The notes under the pieces: generated by a model
Databases searched by the model: none
Told to the model about the DNA's origin: nothing
The model's input: the letters and a program-made list of their open reading frames with translations, nothing else
Program-made: the position numbers and the translations under genes
Shown: in pieces, positions 1 to 11,290 of the stretch
Layout: every line of letters starts with the position of its first letter
Numbering within the stretch: the first letter of the stretch is position 1
Source of the DNA: Megaleporinus macrocephalus
Taxonomy: Eukaryota; Chordata; Actinopteri; Characiformes; Anostomidae
Direction of reading: 5' to 3'
DNA: 64,000 bases
Assembly: GCA_021613375.1 (NCBI GenBank)
Contig: CM038711.1
Span: 19,329,694 to 19,393,693, forward strand

Positions 1-1000
1 AAGTAATTGAACATGTAAGCATTTAAGCAATTTCATGGCCGGGTGTGGCCTGTTGCCTTGTTATTTTAAGACAAATTAAGGAGCTAAAAGATCTTGAGGT
101 CATTTCAAGTGCTGCATATGCATTTGTATATGCATATATTCTTAATAAGAAGAAATTCACCCTCAAAATATCTAGTTAAGTCAAGGACAATCTAGAGAAG
201 GTTGGTGTACCACTGTTAAACACTACGATCAAGACACGCCTTAATGAATATAAATACAGATGTTTAACTCAAGATGGAAAATGTTGGTAACACTCAAGAA
301 CAGAAAGAGTATAGGAAGAGAAGAGTATGAAGAAGCAATAGAACAGCTCATGATCAAGGGCAAACCACATCATCAGCCAAACATAGTGCATGCAGTGTCT
401 TGGTATGGATATGTATAGCTGCCAATGGAAATGGATCACTAGTGTTTATTGGGGATTTGACAGCTGATAAAAGTAATAAGATAAATTCTGAATTCTATAG
501 AGCTATACTTTCTCCTCAGATTCAAAATTGATAGAATGGCACAAATTTACAGTACAAATGACACAGAGAAAGTAACCGTAGAGTTTTATAAGACAATAAA
601 AGTGAAATGTTCTTAAATAGTTGAGTCAGTCACCTGACTTCAATACAATTAAGCATGCTCTTCACTTATTGAGGACAACACTGAAGGCAGAAAGACCAAT
701 AAACAAGCTGCAATGGAAAGTGACTGCAGTAAAGACCTGGCAAAGAATCTTACAGGAGTACATTCAGCATTTGGTGATGTCCCTGGGATCTGTATTGTCA
801 TTTTCTGCAAAGGATATGCATCCACATATTAAAAATATTCCTAGTATTTATAATTATGTTTTTTTAGTTTATCTGATTACTTTGAAGCATGTAAAAATGG
901 AGTGCCTACTTAAAACATGGTTGTAATTCCTTCACCTAATGTTTTGTTAAATGCTTTATTTTAAAGCTAAAAGCCTACACTTCCATCAAAGCTAGTGTCC
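1..1000 (+). mobile_element. Decayed Tc1-like DNA transposon, left end outside the window
   Basis: The stretch follows the layout of a fish Tc1-like transposon. A transposase-like region runs left to right and is followed by the non-coding 3' part (around 860-985) with the characteristic 'ttaaagctaaaagcctacact' type of tail. The transposase is broken by many stops and frameshifts, so the copy is inactive. The left terminal inverted repeat is not visible and probably lies before base 1, so the insertion boundary cannot be fixed. Family assignment rests on recognising the transposase C-terminal half and the tail; the exact subfamily is unknown. Confidence 0.8.
621..830 (+). pseudogene. Tc1-like transposase, C-terminal fragment (broken)
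   Basis: This is the best-preserved piece of the transposase of the surrounding element. The reading frame contains SQSPDFNTIKHALHLL, which corresponds to the conserved SPDLNPIE block near the third acidic residue of the DDE catalytic triad in Tc1 transposases. The acidic residue is replaced by lysine (NTIK instead of N-x-I-E), so catalysis should be lost. It is followed by KAERPINKLQ and AVKTWQ, typical of the helical end of this protein family. After about residue 65 the frame drifts into the element's non-coding tail, so the computed 101-residue frame overstates the protein. No intact N-terminal DNA-binding domain is readable upstream. Confidence 0.8.
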
Positions 1001-1947
1001 AACTTCCTTATTTAAGTAAAAATACCAGTAATCTAGTGAAAGAAATACTTAAGTAAATGTTAAAGTGTGATTTTACTTAAGATATAAACGTATGTATTGT
1101 GAGGTGTACTTAAAGTATTTTTTTTAGAAATTGTTTTCTGATTACATTTTTTAATCAAAATATCTTACTGAGCATATATAATGGTTTATACCAGAACTGC
1201 ATGCATCATCCATAAAAATACACTCTTCTAGAGGACCAAACACAGTTACATGCTGAATTTCCTTCTTAGAATTTAAGATGGACATTCATGGAATGTCTAC
1301 AAAGAAAAAAAGGAATTAGTTCTGCTCAAGTCAAAATATTTTTATTTTAGCAGACAATACTGGGGTTTTTTTTTTCTAAAAACTGTAACTGACTTGAGTG
1401 CCACTTGTAAAACCAATATCAGAAACAGGTAGATTTGTACCACCAAAAATTAAAAAACAGAAAAAGTGGAAACTGTTTAAAAACACTTTACTTTAAAAGC
1501 GCGTTTTGGCAGCGTTCACAATTCAGCGCTGTGTTTGTTGTTAGCAACAGACTCTGGTTGTTAGGTGGTCTTTAAGGTTTGTGTTTAGATGCCTGTTTAG
1601 AAAAATCCTGCTGTCGGCAGATTCACTGACCGGAGATCTCTCCTCGCTGCAGTGTCGGGTAGCTCACCAGCTTTAAACGGGAGGTCAATGATGAGAGCAA
1701 TAAACAGCAAAATATACTTAAATAAAACAACTTTAGTATAATGTGTTGTTATGGTAACAGACTAGGAGGGTTTGTGTTAGCTAACGTTTATATCAAGTTT
1801 AGTCAGAAAGCACTCTGAAACGTAAATATACTTTACTCTCTGGCCACGCACCCCTAAAGTCCCAGCACCCCTAAAGATTATAGTAAAAAAAACATCTTTT
1901 TTCTTTTAACGTTAATTTAATTTGTCTCTGACAAGCTGGAAATGTTA
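1001..1947. other. AT-rich repeat-like DNA, unclassified
   Basis: No coding frame is present. The segment from about 1500 to 1700 is locally GC-richer and unlike its flanks. The style resembles decayed DNA-transposon sequence, but no terminal repeats could be paired, so it is left unclassified. Confidence 0.3.
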
Positions 1948-1981
1948 CCCCCCCCCCCTTCGCCACCCCCCCCCCCCCCCC
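1948..1981. repeat. Interrupted poly-C tract
   Basis: Two runs of C (about 11 and 16 bases) are separated by a short TTCGCCA-type interruption. Length is likely polymorphic and assembly quality here is doubtful. Confidence 0.95.
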
Positions 1982-3355
1982 TTTGCAAAATGGTATGATC
2001 CAGCTTCTTTTTTCGCATGTCGCGTACACACGGTGTCAGTGTTTTATTTGACTGGTTTTGTGTTTCTAGTTTTGTAAAGGACTATTTTTGTACTTTATCA
2101 CTTAGAACCAACACATTGCCGTCATTATCAGCAGTCCATATTTCTGATACACTCTATATCTGAGGGTTTATTATTATTTAGCAGGCTAATGCTGCAGGTG
2201 GTCTGTTTACTGTTTATAAAGGAGAGAGAAGCTGTAGCTGCTGTGCTGTTGGTTAGTCTGTGTGTTATTAAAGATAAGATGCTACAGAAGTGCTGTCTGT
2301 GTGTATTTTAGCTAATTAATGATCTTGATCATGTGCTCAGACTCTGTTGATAATGGTAATAATATTGATAACTGATTACTAGAATTGGTGTATCTGATCT
2401 AAATTATTCTAATTGTTCTGTCATTACACACTCACCCAAGTTTCATGCCCTGAATTTCTCTCATTCTCATCTGGTCACCCTTTACCCCACAGAAGCTCAA
2501 TATTCAATGAGTGTTAAAATGATATAAATCTATTTATTTTTCTCTTAAATAAAAAAAACAAATATATCCTTTATTATATTTTGTTTTTAATAAAATGTCT
2601 TAATAAATTTGTAAACTAAGCTTTGTGAACTAAGATTTGTTAGTGTTTCCCAGTCACACTGATTTTGGATTGATGGTCCGAAATAACCTTAAAATGTATT
2701 TTTTTAATTATGAACTGTTCTTATTTGGGTGCTCAGCTAAACCTTTAAGCCTATAATCGGTCCTGCTGCAGACTACTACTACACTAAATACATAAAAAAA
2801 TAAAATATAATAAATAAAATAAGGAATAAATAAACACCAGCGTTAGAAGTGCTTTCAGTAGTGCAGTATGTAATGTTCCAGAGGGTGCAGTTTGGGACAC
2901 AGCCTTACTGTCTAACATTAATGTTAGTCTAGTCTAGTCAGGAAACCTCAACATACATTTATTTGTCATTTCATTTCAGCAATATGCCACCAAAGAAAAT
3001 AATAATTGTTTTGGTTATATATGTATATAATCCAGACATTGCATGTAAAATGTAAAAGTTTTCTGACAGCAGTACCATGTAATGTTGAGTATCATGTTTA
3101 GTTTGTAAAGTGATCTCTAATTGGATTTATCTAATAATACACAGAAGTACGGGTAATGTTATATTTTGTTTATTTATTTGTTATTTACTGTACTTCCACA
3201 AATGTTGTTCTACGTCACTAAACATATAGTGATTTAATACCTTACCTACAGTGGAATCAGGTTATAGGTAATATTCAGGGATAGGGTGGGCTTTGATTTA
3301 TATTAGCAAATATGTCCCCCGCAATGTTAAACCTGGTTCTGCACCCTTGACTGTA
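1982..3355. other. AT-rich non-coding DNA without recognisable features
   Basis: No reading frame of useful length, no clear inverted repeat and no recognised repeat ends were seen. Since both flanks are transposon relics, it is probably old repeat-derived sequence. Confidence 0.3.
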
Positions 3356-3359
3356 ATTG

Positions 3360-4340
3360 TTAGGAAAGGCCAGGTGACACAAATCTGACTCAAACTTTAT
3401 AAATATTGTGACTTGTCAAACCTTTTCCCAGCAATTAGCAGCCATAAACCCCTCTAAAATAATTGATTACCACAGAGCAGGATCAGGGTATAAGAAGGGT
3501 AAAGTGTTATCACACAGACATTTCCACTGTTAGTAATGTAATTAGGAAATGACAGGATGTATGGAACAGTTAGAGTCTGGAAGACGAGGTAAACCTTCCA
3601 AGAAAACTGCTCATAAGATTGCTAGAAAGGCAAATCAAAACCTCTGTTTGACTGTTAAGGACCTTCAGAAAGATCTAGCATCCTCAGGACAAACGTCAGC
3701 ATCAGAAGTCTAAGACTGTAAAGAATCTAAACAGGCCTGATGCATTTTGGAAACAAGTCCTGTGGAATGATGAAGTCAAAATAGAATGTTTTGGCCAAAA
3801 TGGGCTAAAGTATGTTTTGAGAAAAATGGTATAGAATTACATCAATAGAACATAACACATACAATAGAATACCAGCACATTCTGGAAGCAAATAACTTAT
3901 CATCTAATGTTGAAAAGATAATAATCGACAATAGGATAATATTGACTACCTCAATAGGTGAAACCTGGGGGTTTTGCCCTGTCACTCACAGTACACCAAC
4001 CAAACATCATTTAACTCTTTGATAGACCTGAGAATAGCAGTGCATGTCTAACAGCTCAAGAATCTCACAACTTAAAACCCTTGGGCAAAAACCCCCAACC
4101 AAGAATTGAAAGACCCTTAGCTCACTACAGTTTTTTTTTGTTATTTTAAAACCACAACAGATGAACAGAACAGACTATCAGAATAAAAAAGTAATCTTGC
4201 TTAAAATATTAAAGAAATAGGTCTTTAACATGGTGCCTTTTGGAAGTCAGATCCTTTTTTACTCATTTTGCTATTCAAGTCTATTCAAATAAAAAAATAA
4301 AACTGGGCCCCTTTACAAATGTATTTATATATGTTTTGTA
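3360..4340 (+). mobile_element. Decayed Tc1-like DNA transposon, second subfamily
   Basis: Successive blocks match the order of a fish Tc1-like transposase gene. An N-terminal DNA-binding segment (around 3440-3680, with sense equivalent to TA-RIARKANQN) comes first. A central segment near 3735-3840 (PDAFWKQVLWNDEVK-type) carries the region of the second catalytic aspartate. A C-terminal segment (3935-4130) includes IDLRIAVH and ends with an RIERP-type motif. Several hundred bases between the N-terminal and central blocks are deleted and stops are frequent. The copy differs clearly from the relic at 1-1000, so two insertions of different Tc1-like subfamilies contributed to this edge. Terminal inverted repeats are not clean. 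Confidence 0.8.
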
Positions 4341-4654
4341 ATGTTTTCATCAGCTTGTGCAGAACCATCACAATAAATTATAAAGATAGATTTTAATTTT
4401 ATAAATTAGATTAAAAGTTATTATCTTTTTGAGCTTCACATCATAGCTTTCACATCACATGTCACAATGTAGTTAGCATTACTAACTAAAATTCAGTATC
4501 TCTCCTTAAAACTCTTTTTATAATGTATATACTTTTTAACACTAAGAAGTCAGAAATGTTATAGATTATAACATTGAGAGGTCTTGACAAAATGCATGAA
4601 TGTTGGTCAAGAGAACAATCCCCTACACACAGATAAAGGATAAAATATGTATTT
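4341..4654. other. AT-rich spacer
   Basis: Short AT-rich interval between the transposon relic and the microsatellite; nothing recognisable seen. Confidence 0.3.

Positions 4655-4722
<68 letters not shown>
4655..4722. repeat. Compound (TG)n(TA)n microsatellite
   Basis: About 12 TG units pass directly into about 22 TA units. The open reading frames on both strands here (runs of VCVCV, IYIYI and THTH) are artefacts of this repeat. Confidence 0.98.
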
Positions 4723-4724
<2 letters not shown>

Positions 4725-4869
4725 TATATTAGTATATAAGTATACTATCTTGGCTGCGAACATTAAGGGAAGAATGTGTGCACATGTGTCTGTTTTTATT
4801 TTTTTATGTCTGTAGCTACAGTGTGGAACAGTCTTCAATATTTCATTATTTTTAATATTCATGTTTTTC

Positions 4870-4875
4870 TTTATT
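4870..4875 (-). promoter_or_regulatory. Candidate polyadenylation signal AATAAA
   Basis: A canonical AATAAA on the minus strand lies about 190 bases downstream of the stop codon of the terminal exon at 5067-5325. The distance suits a short 3' untranslated region ending near 4850. The hexamer is common by chance in AT-rich DNA; its support comes from the position after the exon. Confidence 0.5.
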
Positions 4876-5066
4876 TTCTAAGTATATTTTTATGTCACAT
4901 TGACCCATTATTGTGTAGTGCATGCAGTCTAATTCATGGCTTACCTCAGGACCATATTTGCTTATGCAAGTCTGAGTTGATGAAATTTCTTAATGGCATG
5001 CTGGTGACATGAGGGACAACTGGTAATTGGTGTGATTGTACATCCAGTTTAATACGTAGTCCTCTG

Positions 5067-5325
5067 TCAAGGGCACTGAGCAAGCAGCCTGGACCCTGAA
5101 AGACCTCTCAGTGCCTCATAGACCTCAGCTGCGTCAAACTTCAGGCGAGGCCCAACCCGAACCATGCAGCCATTAAGGTATGGCTTGGGAGTGACACTGA
5201 CCTGAGCCTGCCATCTCTGCATTGTCCCACCATCTGTATCGATGTGAACTCTGCCTTTAAATACTGCCTTCTCAATTAACATGTCCAGCTGGGTGGAGAA
5301 TACCATCAGCTCCCTAATATCATTA
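5067..5325 (-). CDS. 3'-terminal coding exon of an unrecognised gene
   Basis: On the minus strand a pyrimidine-rich stretch ending CTCCCTGTCTCCTGCAG forms a good splice acceptor. It opens a frame that runs 86 residues to TGA. The acceptor splits a codon after its second base, so the exon begins with the last base of that codon, followed by NDIRELMVFSTQLDMLIEKA. The peptide then continues with GRVHIDTDGG, WQAQVSVTPKPYLNGCMVRV and FDAAEVYEALRGLSGSR before ending LLAQCP. Composition is balanced, there is no low complexity, and the start looks alpha-helical, then beta-rich, then helical, as in a folded C-terminal domain. The frame can be extended upstream to about 5498, but that part is translated intron (poly-purine and T-rich), so I do not accept it. 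No family is recognised and no transposon protein matches. The preceding exons must lie to the right on the minus strand, possibly tens of kilobases away. Confidence 0.6.
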
Positions 5326-5559
5326 CTGCAGGAGACAGGGAGGGATATTAATATTTTAAAAAAACAATGAAAGAAAGGAAGAGAAGAAAAAAGGAAAGAG
5401 GAAAAAGTGCCCAGAGCTTTTCCTGGTCTGTGGGTGAGCTTGGGCTTCTCACGACATAATGAGGCACATAAAGACAGCACTGTAATTCTAGAAGGCACAC
5501 TCTTATTAGGTTCTGTTCAATAGGAGAGGGAGGGGAGAGAGACAGGGAGAAAGGGGGTG
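5326..5559 (-). other. Intron sequence upstream of the terminal exon
   Basis: Contains the acceptor's pyrimidine tract and a branch-point-like TATTAAT about 20 bases before it (minus-strand sense), then a purine-rich (plus strand) segment. No exon is visible. Confidence 0.45.
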
Positions 5560-6130
5560 ATGTCTTGTACTGGCTTTGTTTGCGAGACTCTCACAGTTCC
5601 GCCTTTGTGGACTGCCGAGTGGCCAGACACAAAGAGACATCTTCAGCCTCTCACACCTTGATCATGGACGAGTGTTGTTTCTCTGTGGCTGTGTCTCTCT
5701 GCTCTGCCGCGAGTGTCAGATATTCCTCCGGCCTGATGAAGAGGAAGAGGAGGGAAAAGAAAGTGTCTATCAAAGTAACAGTGGCTATCTTTCAAAGCCA
5801 GCCATGTGAGGTCCATTTTCGTATCCTTACCTTCGCTATGAAGGACACTCCCATGGCTCCCATGGCTGTATGTGTGAGAGTAGTGTGAGTGTGTGTGTGT
5901 GAGGACTACGTGGCTGTGCATCTCACTGCAAAAAAAAAAGAGAAAGATGTTAAGAAACCACAAAGTCTTTGAATGTGGGACACCACTACGTCCGCCCGGT
6001 TAATCTCCCCCCATGGCTTTACAGCCAGTAGTGGATTTAGAGAATTGGCATCTAGATGGACCAGCGCTGTTTGATTAGATAACAGGACTCTGCCACTGGC
6101 GCAAGCAGTCCATCGCACTGAAAGTGGGGC
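5560..6130. other. High-complexity non-coding block, candidate regulatory element
   Basis: GC content rises and tandem repeats fade. The block includes a short exon-like segment at 5720-5805 (reported as a finding) and a short GT run near 5888-5900. Reading frames overlap on both strands without a coding signature. It sits just inside the last intron of the minus-strand gene. Confidence 0.3.
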
Positions 6131-6464
6131 GATTCAAAAAACAGTCTGCGTTCATTCTTCTGATAGAGTCACGGGGGATTGGGGGTCAGGAAAAAATGAG
6201 CGTCCAACAGTCTGAAGGTGCCCTGGACACAACAATCGGCACCAGATGCTGGGAATTACTCGCTGCACAAGAAGGTGAGGGCCTGTGTACACCTGTGCTC
6301 TTTGGGACCATGTATGCTGCCAGGAATGCCAGGACGATGCAGTGAAAGGCTGAATCCATTTTCTTTTGTTGGGAGGGGGGGTGTATGTGGGCGTTGGCAG
6401 ACTTCTATCTTTGCTGATTTTTACTGCATCCTTGGCAAAAATGACATTAACCTTCTTGGCTAGT
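6131..6464. other. Non-coding DNA
   Basis: No convincing coding or repeat signal. A short G run occurs near 6372. Confidence 0.25.
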
Positions 6465-6740
6465 ACAGTGATTCCTAAACCTGGTCCTGAATATTTTAAT
6501 CCCCAAAATACCTGATCAAACCAGTTAGCCAATTAGCAAACACTTCCTAAATAAATGTGTTTGTTTCTGAGTAGAGAAAGTTGTTTGGAAACCACTTGGC
6601 TAGCAGAATGATCTGTTAAAGGAATGGCATCTGACATCCTTAACCATTGTAATAGCTCAAACATGCAGACTGGGTAAAGCTTCTTTTCTACAAAAGGGTG
6701 GCCACACACTTTTGAAATATGAGCAAGCAATTACCCAATT
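6465..6740. repeat. Probable interspersed repeat (fish MITE-like)
   Basis: The start, reading CAGTGATTCCTAAACCTGGT, resembles a frequent fish interspersed sequence of the 'gttcccaacctggtcctgg' type, followed by the usual 'cctgatcaaac...ttagc' section. Boundaries are approximate and no terminal repeats or target duplication were confirmed. Confidence 0.45.
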
Positions 6741-7157
6741 CACTGCAGTCACTCCAGATCAGTTGTAGATGAAGAGTAACCCAGCATGCATCATACAGGG
6801 AAACAAATCAAATGAATGTCACAAACTTTCACTTCAGCTTGAATTTATTGACAGTCCTTTTAATACACAGTGGAACCTAGTGATTAGACATAGCTATGTT
6901 CAGATGGGATGTGAACCATGTCTGTGGCTAGAAAAAAGATTGCTCTGGTCAGAGTGTTCTTACTACACAGCTGTGCAAACCGAAAAGCAAATTTTTTAGA
7001 AGGCCTGGGATGATTATCCAGTTTTTAGTGGGTCATCAACAGCATGCTCACTGGACAAGTATTGCATATATATTTTTCCATAACCTGCTTTCATAAGTTG
7101 CAGGTTAACCATTCTGTTGGCTTATATCATGTCAGGCTGTGGTGGGTGGACTTTCAG
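6741..7157. other. Non-coding spacer
   Basis: No coding signature, tandem repeat or recognised motif. Confidence 0.25.
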
Positions 7158-7798
7158 AAGTGTTGTAAGAACAAAGTGGAGCAGTACTTAAAACGTGAGT
7201 TGAGACTGCTAGCATGACATATCATTGTGTAAGAGGCTGTGCATCTTAGGAAAACAAGGATGGACGAATGCCAGTGGCTTTTTTTCATGCTGATACGCAA
7301 GTTATGTCACTAATTTCATATGACAGCTACCTCTACATGTGTTGCATTGTACTTCAGGTCTTCAGGTGACACCATGTAATCACTCTCAATTTTCAGTTTG
7401 TTGTAACCTGTGAGCTATCTGACTGTGTGTCCTTGGAAAGTGTTTGGAGCACACTTTTGTTTTACCTGTGATCTGAGATGAGTGACATGTTAACGTGAGG
7501 AATGGTTTGTAGGTTATTATCAGCGAAAACTTAGACACTGACACTTTGTCATGATTTTGTAAGCTAACCTTAGCTTGGGATACATTTACTAAAAATTAGG
7601 TCCAACATCATTTCTTATCTTGGCAGTCCACAGGCATCAGGTGTCTAGGTTATTTGGAAATTGATGGAAATTCTCATCTATGATAAAATGTACAGCCTGG
7701 TACACAACAACAAGGTGGTGATGCCTTACTAGCATCACTGCCTGAGCTCATTTTTATGCTTCATTTAAGCACTGCTCCACACTGTTCTTGTAACACTT
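7158..7798. mobile_element. Decayed element bounded by 35-bp inverted repeats
   Basis: The 35 bases at 7158-7192 (AAGTGTTGTAAGAACAAAGT onward) match the reverse complement of 7764-7798 with about five mismatches. Weaker similarity extends outward on both sides, for example ATATCATGTCAG near 7125 against ATATCATGCCAG near 7866 on the opposite strand. Widely spaced imperfect inverted repeats around non-coding DNA suggest a DNA transposon or MITE. Just inside the left arm, at 7214, a frame begins MTYHCVRGCAS. This faintly recalls a THAP zinc finger, the DNA-binding domain of P-type transposases, but it stops at once. The family is undetermined. Confidence 0.45.
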
Positions 7799-8455
7799 CC
7801 AAAATTTCTCACACCCCAGTCTCATTTTCGCCCAGGAATTTTTCAAAATTGCAACTGGCATGATATACACGCATTGAAGCTGAACTTGGGGTTGGGAGCT
7901 TACAGAATTTCCCTTCAGAAACACATTTGCCAAAACTCTGTCTATATTCTGCAAAGGTGTGTAGCTGATCTGGAAGTTGCGTACAGTAACGGTAAAGATC
8001 TTCAGTTGTATACTTAGATTTAATGCTCCTACATAACTTTTGGGATGGTAAAGTATATAGCTGTTTGATGGAAAAGTTCCTCTTGAACCACTAGTTTCAG
8101 CTTTACTTAATGAGAGCTTATAATATCATGAATTATGGGAAAAAGGAGGAATCATATATCTACATATATCTCAGAGGTAAATTCTTTTGTACATTACTCC
8201 GTGCTGGCGTCAAACCCAATGCAGGTTTGTAGTCCAGGTTCTCTGCCGGCTGAAGTTTTGTGCCTTGTGTGTGTGTGTGAGCCTAAGTGTGTGCACGCCT
8301 ATGTGTGTCGCTCTGAAACTCAGATTTGGGGTCCTCATGGAGAGAAATAATACACAACAATGATATCTTTGATCATTGTAAGAACTCGGCAGGCACAGGA
8401 GCTGTGTCGAGTGTGGTTATCATCAGCCCATTTTGTTTCCCCCCTTCAGCTCCCT
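7799..8455. other. Non-coding DNA
   Basis: The first 100 bases probably still belong to the inverted-repeat element. The remainder shows no gene; a weak GT-rich patch lies near 8260-8310. Confidence 0.25.
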
Positions 8456-8479
8456 CACACACACACACACACACACACA
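8456..8479. repeat. (CA)n microsatellite
   Basis: Twelve CA units, uninterrupted. Confidence 0.95.
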
Positions 8480-9060
8480 TACAGAGGCAGGCAGAGTGCA
8501 GCACAAATCATTCCAGGCCCCGGCTCCATCCCATGCGCCAGTGCGGGGCTTCAAAAGCAATTTCAGCTGAAAAATAAGGTGCTTTTCTTCAATTTTCGAG
8601 CCATTTGTGCAAGGGTTAGTCTTGTTTACCTAGCCAGTACAGTGGTATTTACATACCTCTTTAAAGGAAAGGGGGAAAAAATGGCGGTGGTGATTTATGG
8701 ACTGCGGCGGGAGCACAATTTTCCATGCTGTGCACCTCATCTGAGAGGCTATAGAGAAAGGTCGCCTTGGCCATACAAATACCACAGCCCTGCTATAGTG
8801 AGAGAGAAAGCATATTCTCCCGCTTCAGGAGAAAAGAAGGAGTCCAGTGCACCCCTATAGGTGTGGGGTTATTGAATACTAGAAGAACTGGACTTTCACA
8901 TTCCTTTGTTTTGCGTGTGTCTGTTTGTATGAGTAAATAATGTCCAACAGCAAAGACTCGGAGATGTGTCAGCGTCATGGCCATGAATGTCATACTCATG
9001 AGGTGCTCTAGCACCCGAGGCTTCATCTGTTTTGTAATCTTTTAAGGAAAGGCATTGGTA
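8480..9060. other. High-complexity block, candidate regulatory DNA
   Basis: GC-balanced sequence without repeats between two more AT-rich spacers. It contains a nearly uninterrupted 166-codon frame (8360-8860), but that frame starts in the CA microsatellite, has no splice or start context and no recognisable domain, so I treat it as chance. Confidence 0.25.
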
Positions 9061-10239
9061 CAGTCCCCGGTTCTGGTTTATTGGGAGACTCAAGAAATCT
9101 GGCATATCAGCATATTTACAAACCAACTTAGGCCCTCCTGAAGCGGGTCCTTACTGTCAGATTTGTTATCTTGAAAGTGCTGCTTGTTTGTGATGTCTGA
9201 TGGACATTCTATACATGATTTGTGTTCAAATGTTTCACAGATTTGAAACATGTCAGTAAATACTGTGATGCGCAAATTCCTACAGATAGAGATTTACGAG
9301 CGCCGTTTGAGTGGATTTTAACTGATCAGCTTTTTCTACAAACTGTACATGGCTATAGCTTTAGTGTTCAGAGATGGCGATCATGTTTTCATCACAATTG
9401 TTTTGCATCTCTCTTTTATTGATAAAGCAACTTATCCACCTCATCCAAGCACAAAAAACTTTTTTTATGAGATCTAGGCAATTTAATGAATTTTTGGCTT
9501 TGCCTTCCAGGTTTTTATTAACATTGTTAAAATTTCCATAAAAGAAGTGGATGAAAATCCCTCATCTGTTACAAAATCCCCATGTCAGCACTTACAGCAG
9601 CAAATAATATACTGCATATGCTTTTATTTTTGCCATGCTGTTTCTAAAGCAAAGATTTCCACCTAGTTCTTTTCGGTGGCTGTTACTTTTTGCTCATTCG
9701 CTAAAGTATATGTTTTTACCGTATATATGATTTACTTTACGTGTGAGCTTTGATTGACACCCTTTACTCTTCCAGTATTGTCCTGTGGCAGGAGCGGTAC
9801 AGACAGAGCAATGGACAGTTATTCCAGTAAATGTTACCAGATGGATAGGAGAGAGAGAGAGATAGAGGGAGAGTGACACTCACTGTCAGGTGTTAGGTTC
9901 AATCCCATGCCTCAGTGTTGTAACCTTTACCCTGTCCCTTGACTCAGAGGCTACATAATACCATGGGATTGAAACAGAGAGCGAAAATACATTTAAAAGT
10001 ACTTAGCGAACATGATACTGCTTCAGGCCTTTTTGTGTATTTGTTCATTTCCAAAGCACATTGTGTGTGAGACGTATCTTCTTTTGTGGTTCTCTCACTT
10101 GAATTTGATCTGTTTTGCTGACGTAGCGGGGGGGTTGTGAGGCGAATGACCTACACTCAATCTTTTTATGATTTATCAAAATATCATGCATCAAATAGAT
10201 GGCATCCTGCCTGCTATCTAGAGATGTCTCTGTACATGC
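9061..10239. other. Non-coding DNA with short GA run
   Basis: Mostly AT-rich. A GAGA run lies at about 9848-9872. No gene or transposon recognised. Confidence 0.25.
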
Positions 10240-11290
10240 ATAGTGAACAATCAATGGCTAGCAGCTCTAATTTATTATCCATTAAAGGCTGACATTGCTG
10301 TGTTTCTCATTAATATTAACTGGGCTGTATTGCTGTGTGGCATGGGCTTTGGATTCTGTTTCTAGGGGGAAGAGAAAGGATGAAACTCCTGAAAAGGTCA
10401 CAGGAATCACAGTATTGCTGAAACACTGGACAAAATTATAAAGGGCATCACAATCAAGCTATCGTATCGGGACAAGCCACCGCCGGCAAAATGACAATGA
10501 GCCCAACCGCAGTGAAAGGCCCTGGCATAATGTATGCATTATTTCAAATGAAGAGTATTGTTGTTGCTGCGGGCTATACTCTATGACATTTTAATAGTTG
10601 GATACGATGGAGAGAATGAGGATAATTGGAAAGGATTTGCATCTTGACAACTTTGATTTAAATAACATTAGCTTTGATTGCTTAATCAAAAACCTACTAA
10701 AGTTATTACTATTCTTTCAACTCTTTTCGTGCTTCTGTGAACATTTTTTTTTCGTTTGGGAAGTATTTTTTTCTATTTAATTTTACTTAGCAAATAAAAA
10801 GCACTTGTCACACTCCATTGCCACTAAGACGTCATACACAATCGAGTTAGCATGACCTGAATTAGCATGAATCCGGGAATAGAGTTCACTCCAGTGCACG
10901 CTGGTGCTCATTAGCCCGGTGACTCTCTTTAGCACAGGCCCGCTAATTCCAGCCTATGTGGGAGGATCAAGTTCAGTCTTAATGACGACCCTGCGCTGAC
11001 CTATCCTGAGAAAACAAATGGACCCTCAAGGTGATGTTTCAGTCCCACTAGCCACTTGGGTGTCCCAGGGAGCCAGTAACAGATGTAGCCCTGAGGATGG
11101 GGAAGGGGTGACGTGCAGGTCAAGGTTGCCATACGCCAAGGTTAGGGTCAGATAAGCACGGCTGGCTTGGGGGTCTTCTCAGGCCTAAAGGCCACCGAGG
11201 GGAGGGCAGAGAGTGGCCCTGCACTCAGGAACACGGTATCGAGTGTTGCTCCTTGGAGACTGGATGAGAGCGCTCGTTGTCATATGGGAG
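10240..11290. other. Candidate conserved non-coding cluster
   Basis: Two high-complexity segments stand out: 10260-10600 (with CATTAATATTAAC and a TATGCATTATTTC POU-like stretch) and 10840-11260. The second has a short internal repeat of TTAGCATGA about 16 bases apart and alternating GC-rich segments. No reading frame has coding character. Function as an enhancer is inferred from texture and motifs only. Confidence 0.3.

Noticed and set aside
5326..5498. Upstream extension of the 5067-5498 minus-strand reading frame
   Set aside because: The extension is translated intron: it crosses the acceptor and consists of purine/pyrimidine-biased sequence giving Phe/Ser/Leu runs.
8360..8860. 166-codon plus-strand frame
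   Set aside because: It begins in a CA microsatellite, shows no domain, and has no splice or start context.
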